Shown one piece after another: positions 1 through 12,152 of a stretch of 64,000 nt of DNA. Both the position numbers and the translations under genes were made by a program. The stretch comes from Lonicera japonica (Eukaryota > Streptophyta > Magnoliopsida > Dipsacales > Caprifoliaceae), in assembly GCA_021464415.1 (NCBI GenBank), contig CM038468.1, forward strand, positions 35,080,969 to 35,144,968. The letters run 5' to 3'. The notes under the pieces are model-generated. The model ran no database searches. It worked only from the letters and a program-made list of their open reading frames with translations, and was not told where the DNA came from. Numbering within the stretch: position 1 is the first letter of the stretch; the number at the start of each line of letters is the position of its first letter.

Positions 1-90
1 ACGTACTGCCGGACTAGCATAAGCGCTACCGGGGAACCTATCTTGACAAAAAATATCTCGTATTCATCTTCATTTTTAATCAGTTTCTGC

Positions 91-245
91 CGGTACTGTT
101 CACATATACGGTGGTACTGTTCACATATACGGTGGCACTGTTCACAGTCACTGTTCACAATTACTGTTTACATATACAGTGGTACTGTTCATAACCACTG
201 TTCACATATACGGTAGTACTGTTCACAATCACTGTTCACAGTTAC
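91..245. repeat. Degenerate minisatellite (ACTGTTCAC motif)
   Basis: The motif ACTGTTCAC, usually followed by ATATACGGT, recurs about eight times in 150 bp. Units are irregular (about 15-25 bp), so this is a decayed tandem array and not a microsatellite. No gene is visible around it. Confidence 0.7.
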
Positions 246-1304
246 AATCCATTGTTAAACCTCAAATTCACCATTATTCATTGATTGGTCGGTCGTCAAT
301 TATCTGTTCTAGATTTTGACACCATCAACTACTTAAACAATAGCTCAAATGGGCAAAGTTCTTTTTACTATTTGTAAATTTCCAATTTTTCTCTCATATT
401 CCATATTTTTCTACGTTAGTGATTTGAGGCAAATAACAACATAGTCAATAGTTTGTAGTAAAAATTGCTAAAATTAGTAGTTTAGTAAACGAAGTGCTAA
501 TTAGACAATAGTTCAGATGAGAAAAGTACAATTTACCCATAGTATTATCATTGTTGTCAATAAGGAAGACAAAAATTTATTCTTGTAATGTGTTCAAAAA
601 TTGCGTGAATAAATATTTTTGTTAGCAAGAACTAAAATATGCAATTAATACAAGAAATTAGTGGGCTCCACAGGTTCGAAACACTATACTTTCGAATATA
701 ATTGCATGTTGCATGTAACAAGAAGGAGATTTTATTAAGAAATCATAATGGGTTACATAAATGAAGATAATCTTTCCTAATCAAACTTTTTTTATAGGCA
801 TTTGTCATAAACTTGTTGTTATTATGATTCCACATGTTTCATTAACTGTCCCATCGAACTTTTTCTTAAAAGGATTTAAACTGTCCCAGCGAAAGAATCG
901 AGCCTTTTCTTCAAAGACTTACTTTTATTATGATTCCACATGTTCCATCAACCATCCCATCAACGTGTTGCTGATGGGATTCAAACTTTATCCATTCGTA
1001 TAAAAAGTGAACATACCATTGGAGCTAGACATTGTGACAGGGATTTAACTGATAACTACGCCCACTACTCACATGTCCCTATGATCACACTTAAATCGGT
1101 AGTAATGCACATCAGGTGATCATGTAACCAAGTTACCAGCGCCATTCTGATTGGCCAATTGTCCACAACATGGTCTTACATGCCACAGACAAGGGCAGAT
1201 CCTATGTGGAGTTACTTTTTGATTTATGGTGTAGGTTCCAAACTTCGATATAAAAAATAAACACGTTACACTAAATTATAATTACACCTTTTGTTTTCTC
1301 TCTC
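246..1304. other. Intergenic, no gene recognised
   Basis: AT-rich sequence without a convincing coding region. The only structure I see is an imperfect direct repeat: the block starting ATTATGATTCCACATGTT occurs at about 821 and again at about 927, each followed by a CCCATC-containing stretch. Confidence 0.5.
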
Positions 1305-1547
1305 ATAGGAGATTTAACCAAGCCTCTTGACCCAGTGGTATAAGGTTGCCACTGGGATAATCTTGGGTCGACTTGGAACTCTCAAGGTCGAATTCCGTAG
1401 TTGTCAAAATATCGAACCGCGAGCGAGGATTAGTTGAGGTGCGCAAAAGCTGGCCTGGACATCCCGCGGTTCATGGATTAGTCGAGGTGCGCGAAAACTG
1501 ACCCGAACACTCCGTTAAGAACCAAAAATAAAATAAAATAGGAGATT
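1305..1547 (+). mobile_element. tRNA-derived SINE with 10-bp target duplication
   Basis: The body (1315-1537) begins with a tRNA-like head: an A-box-like GACCCAGTGGTATAAGG and a B-box-like GGTCGAATTCC. It ends in an A-rich tail (AAAAATAAAATAAA). It is flanked by the direct repeat ATAGGAGATT at 1305-1314 and 1538-1547, the mark of LINE-mediated insertion. The 3' body contains a module of about 48 bp present twice in tandem (about 1427-1474 and 1475-1522, core GATTAGTYGAGGTGCGC). The SINE call is firm; I cannot name the family. Confidence 0.82.
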
Positions 1548-2446
1548 CGAATCTTGGTTCGGAGCGTGATAAGTAACCTTGCAACCATTAGGACCAACAA
1601 ACAAATCTTTATAATTATATTCACTTAAGAACTTCAAATCCCTTTTATAATTTTCCAATTTTCCGTTAAACTAGATGTATAGAAGTGTCATTTTCACTAC
1701 CTGTTGTTTATTATGTATTTTTCGCCATTATGTGTTTATACAAACGCGCGTATAGTATCACAATGGACTGTTGGTTTTCCTCTTTCGCCCCGTTACAGTC
1801 ATACGATGAACATATTGCACAGTCCGTCCCTTTTTTTAACGGGCTATTTATTTTTGGGACAAAGTGAGACAAATGATAAACTTTAAGATTGAGTCATGTA
1901 ATTAACTTAATATTAATTTTTCCTTCGAGTAAGTTGGGTACATTATACGTTGAAGATCCATGCCAAAATTAAATTAATAGGATTTTCTTAAGTTCAGAGT
2001 ACTCAACACACTCATAAAATTAAGAAAAATATCACATGGAAGGTTACAACTGTTTGATCCTTGTAAAGGTTAGAATTACTTAACACACAAAGTAAAAACA
2101 TCTTATCCGATGGTTGAATCGATAAATTGTGAATATCGGAGAAAGTTACCAAAGTGTGTAAAATTTAGTATCCCCATGAGAATTTAACTCGCGGACTGAA
2201 TAAACACATTAATACAAGTAAACTTTTACAAACCATATTATAAACAGAACAACTTATATCCAAACAAACTACGCTGAATTATACATGGCTACAAATGGAT
2301 TGCAAGTGAATTGTGCTAATCTTGGCATAACAGACAATGTAGTTTTAAGTGTCAAAATACACAGATATGGGCTACTAAGAGCACGATTAGCGCGATCCAC
2401 AAGCAAGAATTGAACTCATACAAATACGATAACCTTTATCAAAATA
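1548..2446. other. Intergenic / 3' flank of ARPC4
   Basis: AT-rich sequence downstream of the ARPC4 stop codon. It should contain the ARPC4 3' UTR, but I could not place a polyadenylation site with confidence and see no other gene. Confidence 0.5.
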
Positions 2447-5400
2447 TCAGATGAATTGCTTCAGAAACTCAGTAGCGACGAGCCTCCCTCGGGTGTTCAC
2501 AGAGAGTTTCAATTCGCTTATTTCTTTATCGATATCCTGCAATTTGAGAAAGTAAAAGAACACGCAATATGTCAAATTCTTGGCGTTTAGTCTCTTAAAT
2601 ATAATATGCATTTTTTTTTACATAATGTGCAGCCTTATATGTGGTTTATCTCCACCCAAATAATATAATCAAATACACTCTATCTTAACTTTCATATATG
2701 ATTTCCTCTCCCTAAACAACACCTAATATATCGAGTCCCCTTAATTCTGATTAGGTATGTAAGATATCTTAATTGAGTTAATTCTAATTTGTTTTTACTT
2801 AAAATTAAAATGTTCCAATTTGAAAAATAAATAAATTTTACCCGCCTTTCTTTCTAATATGTAGAGTTCTTAATTGTGATTGGTACACTTTTTTAGTTTC
2901 ACTATACCATCGGACACGGGTTATACCTCGTTATAAATAAGGGGTCAGTATCTAAGAGAAAAAAGACAAAAAAGCAATATCTTCTAGTTGAATAACTTGA
3001 TAGATACCATTGATTTTCAATTGAAAGCCCACCGATCACTAAGTGATCCCACACATTGAGTCTAAAGTCGTTTTTTGCCTAGTTTGCTACAATGGATAGG
3101 ATTTCACAGCGGAGAACCTCAACAAAAGTCTCGCGATCTATTTTCTAGTTTGGTATTTCTGTGGTGTATCATGTATGAAAATTCCGATGTTGTATAGTCA
3201 AGAGTTGTGTAGTTAATGGAAAGAGTGGCATGCTCTTGTAACACTTGTACAACTTGTACGTTCCTTGGTAAACTCGGTATTGTTAATTGCCTGGATGGAT
3301 GTTATTCATGATGATATTAAGATGCTGGTTTAGGGGTTTACAGCAGGCTACAGAATTTAGCCAAGATTATGTTAATCCAAGAACTTAATCATGCTCAACA
3401 TCAATGTCGTCAACCTATTTGAAGACTATGTATTGGAGTGAACTACTCCCTCCGTCCCAAAGCAAGAGTAATGTATTGGAATTGAACTACTCCCTCCGTC
3501 CCAAAGTAAGAATCCACTATTCTTTTTTTGGGACATCCCAAATTAAGAGTCCACTTTCCTTATCAGAACACAATCAACATACCAAAACTCATAGTAGGAG
3601 ACAAGTTTTGTTCAAAGCCATTGATTTTGATGAAATTAGTGCAGTCTTAATTCTTAAGGAATGTGAAAGTCGGACTCTTAATTAGGGACAGAGGGAGTAC
3701 CATGTTACGTTTAAATTCCTTGGAGTCTCCACGCCAGATTTTGAACCCACTCATGGTATAATTCTTTGGGCTAAATCTACTTGGTAGGCTAAGGTCCCAG
3801 ATAAAGCCAAGGCATTCATATAGTCCTTATTTCATAATAGGTTTAAACCGAACAAGTATAAAGGCAAGTGTTCAGATGATATAGAAACTTTACCTCCATG
3901 AATTGCACGATGAAATCTATAAGCTTGTTCTTTTGCATCTCCTCACAATGATAATTAGTAACAAGGAAACTAATGTCATAACCCTGAAAATAAACCAATC
4001 GAAAGTGTAAGCCGAAAACGCTTGAAAATATGATTCATAAATCACTAAAAGGAACCTGGAGAGTGTAAAACTGAAACTTTTTGTGTGTTTTCATCCTAAA
4101 CTGCCCACCATTGACATTCTAAGAATGAATTTTTAAGAAATAATGAAAAAATTCCTTACCAGCTCACTTTGGGAGGAATTAATTCGATTTTGTCCTCAAG
4201 TATTAAAATTTTCTTGTTTTAATAAATTACGTTCCTTATTGAGAAGAAATACCAAGGCATGGTGGTGCTGATCATTAAACTGTATTACCAGAATTTCTAA
4301 TCAAGATATAAGAAGAGAATCTTAAATCTAAAATCTGATTTTACAATGAAAGTTTTATACATACCTGTACAGGCTTTCTCCTCAGTACCTGAAATGCTTC
4401 AGCTCTCATTGACAAAAATCTAAGAAATTTTTTGGTTAGTATATTTTCAAGTTCATCTGCCTGCTTTACCTATTCAATAAGAAAATAATACACATATAAG
4501 GAAACAGAATTTTCATCAATTCGAAAAATGAATGGTTCTATACAGGTACAAGAAGTCCTCCAATATACTCACTTCTACTGTGATACAAATAATTCTATTG
4601 CAAGATGTTTATGCTTTGAGCATGCATTGAGTATTGCAAATAATTAAGAAACTTACATCTGATAAAAAAAAAAAAATTTAACAAACTTACAAAAGAATGT
4701 GAAGTGGATTGTCTTGCGGACTAGGTGCAGTCTAGAAAGCAATACCAATACATCAAAATACTATGAACATAAAAGCTGATGTAGCATTTAACACCCACAA
4801 CATATGATAATATGCAATTAACACCAGGTGCTCAGAATTGTATTTGATAAATGAGCAAAAAGGAAAAAAAAAAATAACCATTTAGTTTGAAAGAAGCCAT
4901 GTATGGTTTACTTGAATTTACCTTGAGGCTTATACGCAACGAGTTAATGGATGTTTCTATTAAGCACTTTTCGGCCTCATTTCGACAGATCAAAACCTGA
5001 GACAGGGATAGGGAAAAAAATAAAATTACAGCCCATATACAGCACTGGACTGTTAAAAACAGAAAATATGCATTAAGAAAGAAAAACCCAAACTAGCAAT
5101 ACAGGTTCAGGGATCCATTATTTCATTTCTGTCAGATATTAGAATCTCAGGGACTAGGAGAGCAAAACCAAAGCAGCAAAACTGCTAGAGGGTATAAGAA
5201 CAAAAGAGACACAGCCAGCCAAAAACAGAGTCCTGTTTGACAGTGTGTTTGGTAAATAATTGTTATAGAGCATAGATCAAAATCCGCTTCATTAAAATTA
5301 AGATTCATAAATACTAAATTTCAAACAGCACTGATGTTTTATATTTTTAATTATTCAAAAACACTAAATGATCGGAAACACCATACTTTGATGATCATCA

Positions 5401-8400
5401 TTGTTTCCACACAAGAAACAAAAAACTAATGATAACAATATGACAGTATGAGATAAATCAGAGAATTCATTTTTTAAATATACATAACATGGCTAATAGA
5501 ATTTATTTATTTATTTTTAAGAGAACATCGCTAATATAAGTTTTAAGATGCCAGAAATAGTGGGCTTGGGAAAGACTGAAGTATTTGGTTTCTTTGAGGG
5601 GCTCAATGTCAAAATCCCTCGGGGATATTCAGTTTGCTTGCACGACACTGAGTTGATTAAGTGGGAAGACCAAAGGGAAAGACCGAAGTATATGGTCTGA
5701 AGAAGAGAAACATAGTAACATCTATTCTCAAACTGTGGAGGCCTGTAATTGTATGCCTCGATACCATGTGGGACTAGGGATTATATTTAAGTCTATCAAC
5801 TCAAACATCGGGAATAAGAGACTTTGTCCTGGACAAATGGTAAAAAATTCTATTAAATTAGCCTGTGCATGGCTTAAGAAAAAAGGTCTGAGGTCTAAAT
5901 GTTTTACGTATATTGTACAATAATACATGTGATGTTTGAGTATTGACCCAAGGATGGGGGGGGGGGGAGGGGAATTGGGGTTCCTGAGGTTAGAACCACC
6001 GTGGGGTGGGCACTATGCCAACTTCTTTTCCAAATTAGCTATGCCTTGAGTGTTTAATATCTACATGTTAGTATTACATAGTAATTATAATTTTACTAGT
6101 GTCACCATGACCGAGATCCTCTTCTAGAGTAAAATGGATGAAGCAGGGAAGCAACTTTTGAAAGCCTAGGGAAACAATGAACGAGAGAATGGGAAGGCAG
6201 CTGAAGATCGTGAGAAGTACCCAGACTCCAGCACGGTCAATGTAATCCAAAGACACTAGATCATGTGAAGAATGCTGAGGAGAATGTCAAATGCGTTACC
6301 AATGGCAATTTCCACTATTTATGTTACTTGAGCCTCTTCGTTTACCTTTATTATGCATAGAATGACATTAGATTTAAGAAATTGAGTATTAATAAAAATA
6401 AAAGGATTGGAGGGACATGAACAATAGGAATGTTAAGTCAATACATAATCAGACACATTGCTCTGTTAAGAATGAAGTCATGAACAGAAGTCAGCTATTT
6501 TCAAGTAGGGTAATTACTAGTCTTGTGGACTTCTAAGGGATCTTTCTTTCAGAAATGCAGGCAGAGATGATCTTTTATTAAGCGTTTATCCTCAGGTTCC
6601 GGATCTGCGCCATTATGTGGCTTTTAATACAAGTAGGAAAAAAGGGTTTCTATATAGACTAGATAGATTGTACTCCATTAAATGCTCAAACAAATCAATC
6701 GAACAACATAATTGATCTAAGATTTAGAAATTTCCACAATGCTGAAGTATCAATTTCAGTATAGATAATAAAAAAATAGAAAAAACATACTAGGGTGAAA
6801 AATAAACAGCAACGCAGTACTTACAGGATTAAGAATAAGTTCTGGACTGGTCCTGAAAATCAAAAGTAAAATATTAAAACAGTCCTAATGCAATATACCC
6901 CATATTCTGGATGTTACATGCTGCTTTTTTTTTGGATGTTCCATGCTGTTCATATAAGCAAAAAACCAGATACAATGGTATATAAAATACCAGAAGGCTT
7001 ATTTTGAAAGAATTAGTATGCATATGATGTATAGAACAGGTTAATTATTGATGATGCATACGTTGAAAATATTTGATGAAAATGGATGCGGCCGGAAAAT
7101 AATTTGATTTAGTCGAGGCGTGCTGGGAACTGTCCTTTAGACAAGATTTCGCCCCTCGGGAATAATATCCCGGTGCATACAGGTTTTGTGGCGTCTTCCC
7201 TCTAGGATACAATGACTATGGGTTTGTGAAAGGCACACTCCCAAATACAGATCCCCTATGGATAGCTCTACATGTTTCTCTAGCACAAATTAATTTGGGC
7301 TAAACAAAGCAAATAATTTCTAAAATAAGGACATATATATAGGAATGCAAAAGACATGGTAGTCTACAAAAAAAACACACTTATTGGTTTTTCTCCTCAG
7401 TCGATATTTATAGCTCCTCTCGTTTACAAAGTATTAGAAATGAAATGCCCCTAGGGAAGCAAACACATTATATAAGAAAGCAACGTGGCTTCTTGAAAAG
7501 TTGATGACTCATCAATTTGAAGACTTGGAACATAGATGACCACGTTGAGGTCACTTAGTTTGTTTCAAGATATACATTGGAGGATCATTGTTTATTTAAT
7601 TTTTATACTTACATTAATATTTTGATATGCATTCTGAAATATTAACAAATAAAATATATAACAGCATAGACTGAGATTTCAGCCTCTAAATGTGAATTTA
7701 TACCATACTTTTAGTTCTGTAAGCATGTCTTCATTTGTGTGTCCTATTTAAAAGTATCGAGTGAACTAACTGTACTGTTCCTTTTCAATTCCATTCATTC
7801 AACTCCAGTTCGGAAGTACAGTACACTTGAAGCTGCCTAAGAGGCTAAGACCTGAATTAGTTGCAACATGAAATGGCAACAACAATAAGGTAATTCTGTA
7901 TTCTAGAGTGGTTTTGTTATAGCTTTTAGACGATTATGAAAAGTTGCACATCCAAATGCAAAAGTTTCTTTTAGATTTGTGTTATACGACTTTGCATTTT
8001 CATCAAGGACTGAAAACAAAAGTGTACATCTGGGTAAGGGACAAGGAGTCCTCTACAAGAGAAATTAACAAGATAACAAGAAGCTGACAGTAAATACAAA
8101 CACTATATGAACTCTCTATAGAACCAATACTAGAAAAGCTGTATCAAAAAAAAAAAAATTAAACCCTACTTTCAATTGGTCTTTTCATCTTTTGTTTCTC
8201 CTGTGCCGTTTTCCTTGGAAGGGGGATTGTTTAAACCCAAATGGGACAATAAGCAGTAGATCCAGATCCAGCTAGTCTGTTTTGAAGCTTTGGACAATAG
8301 AGTCTCATTTCAATCCTGGTGGTTCAGTAAACTCAGAACCTCATCCAGACTAACAGCAGCCCCTGCCCTTAATCTTCAACCAGCAGGCTTGCTGCCTTTT

Positions 8401-11255
8401 GATCTTGCATAATCAATTAATCATAGTCCCTGATAAACCTTTAAATTGCTTAAAAATGATCTCCATAAACTATATTTCTGCCAGATCCATTCTTTCTCCG
8501 CCATCTCCTAAAAAATCCTTTTATTTTTTTATCAAAATTAATTATAAAAGCAAGCCAGTAGAATAAATCTTCACAGTCCAGGATTTCTCGAGGAATCCCT
8601 TCCAACTCTATTTCCAAATACACAAAACCGGTGACTGTTCGAGGAAGGCCCCAACTGATCCAAATTTCACACACATTCGTCCAAATAAAATGGGCAAATG
8701 AATAATGAAGGACAGGCTCTGAATCCCCCGTTTTCTTGTTGGCTTAGTTGCTTTCAAAGATCATGTTCTCCCCACACACAAAATCATCTTAGCGGTAGAC
8801 TTTTGTTCTAATGAGTTGTGAAGATTCTGAAACGACTGTGTGACTTGAAATGCAGAAACAACATCTTATGCTCCCATTTTAGTCTATAGCCTTTAACACG
8901 GTAATTCTTGAGAATAAATGCAAATCCCAAACTTTCTACCTCAATATATAAATCTTCGGTGCCCTTTAACCATTGCGAATTTGGTTCCAGATACAAAATA
9001 ACAGTTCTAACAGTGAACTACAGCAATCAATTTCCTCCGCATGCTATTATTACTTTAGTAAACTAAAATAATAAGCATGAAATAATTCAAAGTTCATTTT
9101 TTTTCTGCAGTTAAACTTGGGAGGAGATACAGAGTATGCCATAATATTCTACAGTAAGCATTGAGCGCCAAAAGAAGATAATGGTAATTGACATGCAACT
9201 ACAACCAGGAGATACGTACTTCATTTCAACCTCTGGTTTGTTATGCCTTTCAACTTCTTGACAAGGGAAGTTCTGCAAGAAAGATGAATATTGCTTTCAC
9301 GAGTTGTACAGGGAGACATAGTATAGTTACTGAAGAAATTAAATGAATGGAAACAGTCACTGAAGCACATGTTCTACTGCTTCAAGTTTAAATCTGATAG
9401 ATTAGTAATGGAAAACACAATTCAAGAAACCATATTGGGATTATCTATTAGTGTGAAAAGAACCAAGTAAATGCCTCATGAACACCAAGGGTTGGATAGA
9501 AAAGGGGTAGAAGAAGGAAGAAAGAATAAAGAAAGAGAGAGAAGGAAGAAAGAATAAAGAAAGAGAGAAATAAAAAACAAAAAAAAAATAAAAATAAAGC
9601 GAAAAACATATATTTTACTCCCCTAGCAGCTACACTTCCAAATCTGAAAATACATCTTGACAAGAACAGCTTGCAAATTCTCTTTAATTGTGAGGAAGTG
9701 GAAAAGCTCTAGTTTCAAAGCAAAACTACTTTAAAGAAACTCCCATTAGAAAACAGTACCCACGTTGCAACAATGAAAGTGCAGCAGTCAGCAGTTAAGT
9801 AATAAAAATGGCTTTAATAATTGTAGGGAAACAAGCTTATCAATCAAGTACATTAACGGGGAAAAATTAGGCTCAGCCTTCTTAATGTGAGTCCAAAGTA
9901 TCAACTTTCAACATATAAACTTCAAGCTACTTTACTATTTACTGAAACGAGTGTATGCCCGTGCTCGAGGGCACGAAATAGCAAGTAAAATAACAACAAT
10001 AAATAAAATAAAAATCTACAAATAAAGTGGACCTTTAGATTTCTCTAAGACAATAGTGACCTTTGAATTGTAAAAGTTAGCTGTCAAACCAGTGAACAGT
10101 AGATCCCTTATTTGTATTATAGATAAATAGCTCGAATTCAAGGTTTTGTGAATTAAATGGCTTAAACGTTGCTTAAACATGCACAATGTCCATCCTTACA
10201 TCTGAAACTCATTGTCTTTTTTGAACAAAGTCCCCTCACCTCTTCATGTTTTGAAATCAAGCCATCAAAGTAAAGAAAAATGCAGCATTTTAATTATCTA
10301 TCCTCTACTACACAAGTAGCACGGTGAAACATACCTGCAGACACATGGCAGCCTCAAGAGTGTTCCGTATGCAAGTCAAATACAATCGCAATGTGCTGGC
10401 CTGCAAAGTTTCAACGGCCAAATAACTTGTACTTACAACGATAGCTAACTTTACCAGGGTCAAAATAAAGCATAACAGCTTACATAACAGAAATACCAAA
10501 CAATGGCATGTATGAAAATATGCAATTCACTGCTATTGGAATGCAAATTGGAAAAATTCAAAATCATCAGTGTCTTCTATAATTATCTACTTACTATGAA
10601 ATTCAAAACTCTGAATCCAACGCAACTCCATTGTGCACCTTCTGCAGACAATGCACAGTTCTAGGTGCTAAAATCCTATATATGCATGTATATAATACTG
10701 AAAATTGGATCAATGTTTTGTTTTGTTAGCTGTTCTCGTTCCATTATATTAATTTTTGAAGCCCAATCCATTTCATTTCTCTGTTTATAGTTTCAATTAA
10801 ACAAGATTAAACACATAATTGTAATGATCCGTTTCCCTAAGAAGAACAAGGAAACAAAACAAAACCTCAGATATATAACAGACAGCCTCAACAATCATTT
10901 TCCCCTAAAATCACCTTTAGTTTGCAAGAATCAGGTGTAAAACCCTAGAAATTACTAGCAAAGTGAAAGTTAGCCAAATAATCCCCAAATTACGAAACGC
11001 CTTAATCCTCATTCATTTCTTTCTACCCCAACAAACTAAATCGAAATAAAGATTAATTCTTTAAGAAACAAGATCGATGTGGATCAATGTGGAGCAAGAA
11101 AATTTAAGCTAAACAATAAACAAGAGAAGATTATATTTTCAAAATGAGATCAAGAAAAAAAAAAGCGTACCATTGAGCAAGAAAATTTCAGCTAAACAAT
11201 AAACAAGAGAAGATTATATTTTCAAAATGAGATCAAGAAAAAAAAAGCGTACCAT
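2447..11255 (-). CDS. ARPC4: Actin-related protein 2/3 complex subunit 4 (ARPC4)
   Basis: ARPC4 is a core subunit of the Arp2/3 complex, which nucleates branched actin filaments in the cytoplasm; with ARPC2 it forms the structural spine of the complex. Coding exons, 5' to 3': 11253-11255 (ATG only), 10335-10400, 9220-9272, 6825-6852, 4922-4996, 4365-4469, 3894-3983, 2447-2536. They total 510 nt, 169 codons plus stop, the usual plant length. Junctions are GT-AG and keep frame. Recognisable blocks are the N-terminal [20 protein letters not shown], the mid-region [19 protein letters not shown], and the C-terminal [17 protein letters not shown] and [20 protein letters not shown]. No lesion is visible. 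The start codon lies directly against the donor GTACGC, and this ATG/donor segment is tandemly duplicated in the first intron. Introns hold a Stowaway MITE and homopolymer runs. A tRNA gene sits 131 bp upstream on the same strand. Confidence 0.96.
3448..3699. mobile_element. Stowaway MITE (Tc1/mariner type) with duplicated end
   Basis: The intact element is 3490-3697. It starts CTCCCTCCGTCCC, ends with the inverse (GGGACAGAGGGAG), and is flanked by TA at 3488-3489 and 3698-3699. About 40 bp upstream the same terminal sequence CTCCCTCCGTCCCAAAG occurs once more (about 3448-3465), a local duplication of the end plus flank. It lies in the last ARPC4 intron. Confidence 0.85.
5956..5972. repeat. 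Guanine run in an ARPC4 intron
   Basis: Twelve G, one A, then four G. It could form a G-quadruplex on the plus strand. The exact run length is uncertain because homopolymers are error-prone. Confidence 0.7.
9479..9600. repeat. Purine-rich microsatellite-like tract
   Basis: About 120 bp almost entirely of A and G, built from repeated GAAGGAAGAAAGAATAAAGA-like units. It lies in an ARPC4 intron. Confidence 0.7.
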
Positions 11256-11256
11256 T
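11092..11256 (-). repeat. Tandem duplication of the ARPC4 start codon and first splice donor
   Basis: Two adjacent units of 83 and 82 bp (11092-11174 and 11175-11256) differ by one substitution and one A in a homopolymer. Read on the minus strand, each unit carries ATG immediately followed by GTACGC, at 11255-11253 and 11173-11171. Splicing from the upstream unit gives the normal ATG|GCC junction. Splicing from the downstream copy would leave the first ATG as a 13-codon upstream ORF ending in TAA, followed by a second ATG. Confidence 0.85.
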
Positions 11257-11377
11257 GAGTGAGATGATAGATCGAATTTTCAGAACACCCCACCGCAAAA
11301 TGACTTTCAGCTGTGTTTTCAAAGCACTTTTGGTGGGGTTAATGGTGAAAAATGGAAATTTGATTTTTAAGGGAAAA

Positions 11378-11384
11378 GAAAAAA
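11378..11384 (-). terminator. Pol III terminator of tRNA-Tyr
   Basis: A run of six T on the minus strand (11379-11384) lies one base past the tRNA 3' end. This is a standard RNA polymerase III stop. Confidence 0.8.
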
Positions 11385-11385
11385 T

Positions 11386-11480
11386 TCCGACCTGCCGGAT
11401 TCGAACCAGCGACCTAAGGATTTCAGCCGAGGTTTGACACCAACTACAGTCCTCCGCTCTACCAACTGAGCTAAGGTCGG
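11386..11480 (-). tRNA. trnY-GUA (nuclear): tRNA-Tyr (GUA), intron-containing
   Basis: The gene reads 5'-CCGACCTTAGCTCAGTTGG and ends CCGGCAGGTCGGA. The 7-bp acceptor stem (CCGACCT/AGGTCGG) and B box (GGTTCGAATCC) are intact. The anticodon GTA is at positions 34-36 (11447-11445). A 22-nt intron follows position 37, leaving a 73-nt mature tRNA. Nuclear plant tRNA-Tyr genes normally carry such an intron. CCA is not encoded. The gene lies between ARPC4 and its presumed upstream promoter, on the same strand. Confidence 0.96.
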
Positions 11481-11516
11481 TCTTGTTTACTTATTCTTCT
11501 TAATTGCATATATACT
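11481..11516 (-). promoter_or_regulatory. Upstream elements of tRNA-Tyr
   Basis: On the minus strand a TATATA stretch lies about 25-36 bp upstream of the tRNA 5' end (11505-11516), and a CAA lies a few bases upstream (within AAACAAGA). Both are typical 5' helpers of plant Pol III tRNA genes. This is a motif match only. Confidence 0.5.
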
Positions 11517-11591
11517 AACACCTTTCAATACACAACTGCTAAGTAGTTACTTTCGCACGAATACAACTCGATAAGTTATGGGGATATTTAC

Positions 11592-12152
11592 GGGATATTG
11601 AAAAATAGGGATTGTATGAAAAAAAAAAATTACAAAAGAATCTAAAAATAATATTTTTATAAATTAAGGGCCTATATTTGACCAAATTTTAAAAGGATTG
11701 TAAAGTTAACTTTGTAGTAAATTTTTAAATTATATTTTTTTTTATAGAATCATATAAAATCAAGTTTGGATTACATATTTTTTAGCATATTATTATAAAT
11801 AAGTATTTAATTAACAGTACTTTAGAATAATTTTAATAAATTACATATTCAAAACTTATTTATTAGTAAAATGCACATAATAATTTTTTTAGAATTATGT
11901 AAAGTTAAGTTTAATTTGCACTCTTTATTTTCTAAAATATTACTATGTATTTGTGTTTATTAGACGTTGTTTTAAAGTTTTATGAATGAAATATAAGAAT
12001 ATACTTGTTAAAAAATATGAAACACATCATGCAAAACAATTTGCACTAAATTTTTTTGATTACAAAGTTAAGTTTGCACTCAACACAATTTAGTGCAAAG
12101 TAAAGTTTGCAACTCAGTCAAAAACCTTATTTTAAAACACAATTGATAAACA
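11592..12152. repeat. Dispersed ~560-bp repeat, copy A (unclassified)
   Basis: This copy aligns along its whole length, in the same orientation, with 53073-53627. Shared blocks include GGGATATTG(G/A)AAAATAGGGATTG at the start, TTGACCAAA, AACTTTGTAG/AACTTTATAG, GGATTACAAAGTTAAG and the closing ATTTTAAAACACAATTGATAAA. I see no terminal inverted repeat, coding capacity or target duplication, so its class is unknown. Confidence 0.7.

Noticed and set aside
5728..5928. Overlapping frames of about 65 codons on both strands
   Set aside because: Mutual shadows in an intron with low conservation signal.
8450..8996. Two minus-strand frames of 74 and 62 codons in an ARPC4 intron
   Set aside because: No family motif recognised and no splice context; possibly remnants of a transposon or retrocopy but unsupported.
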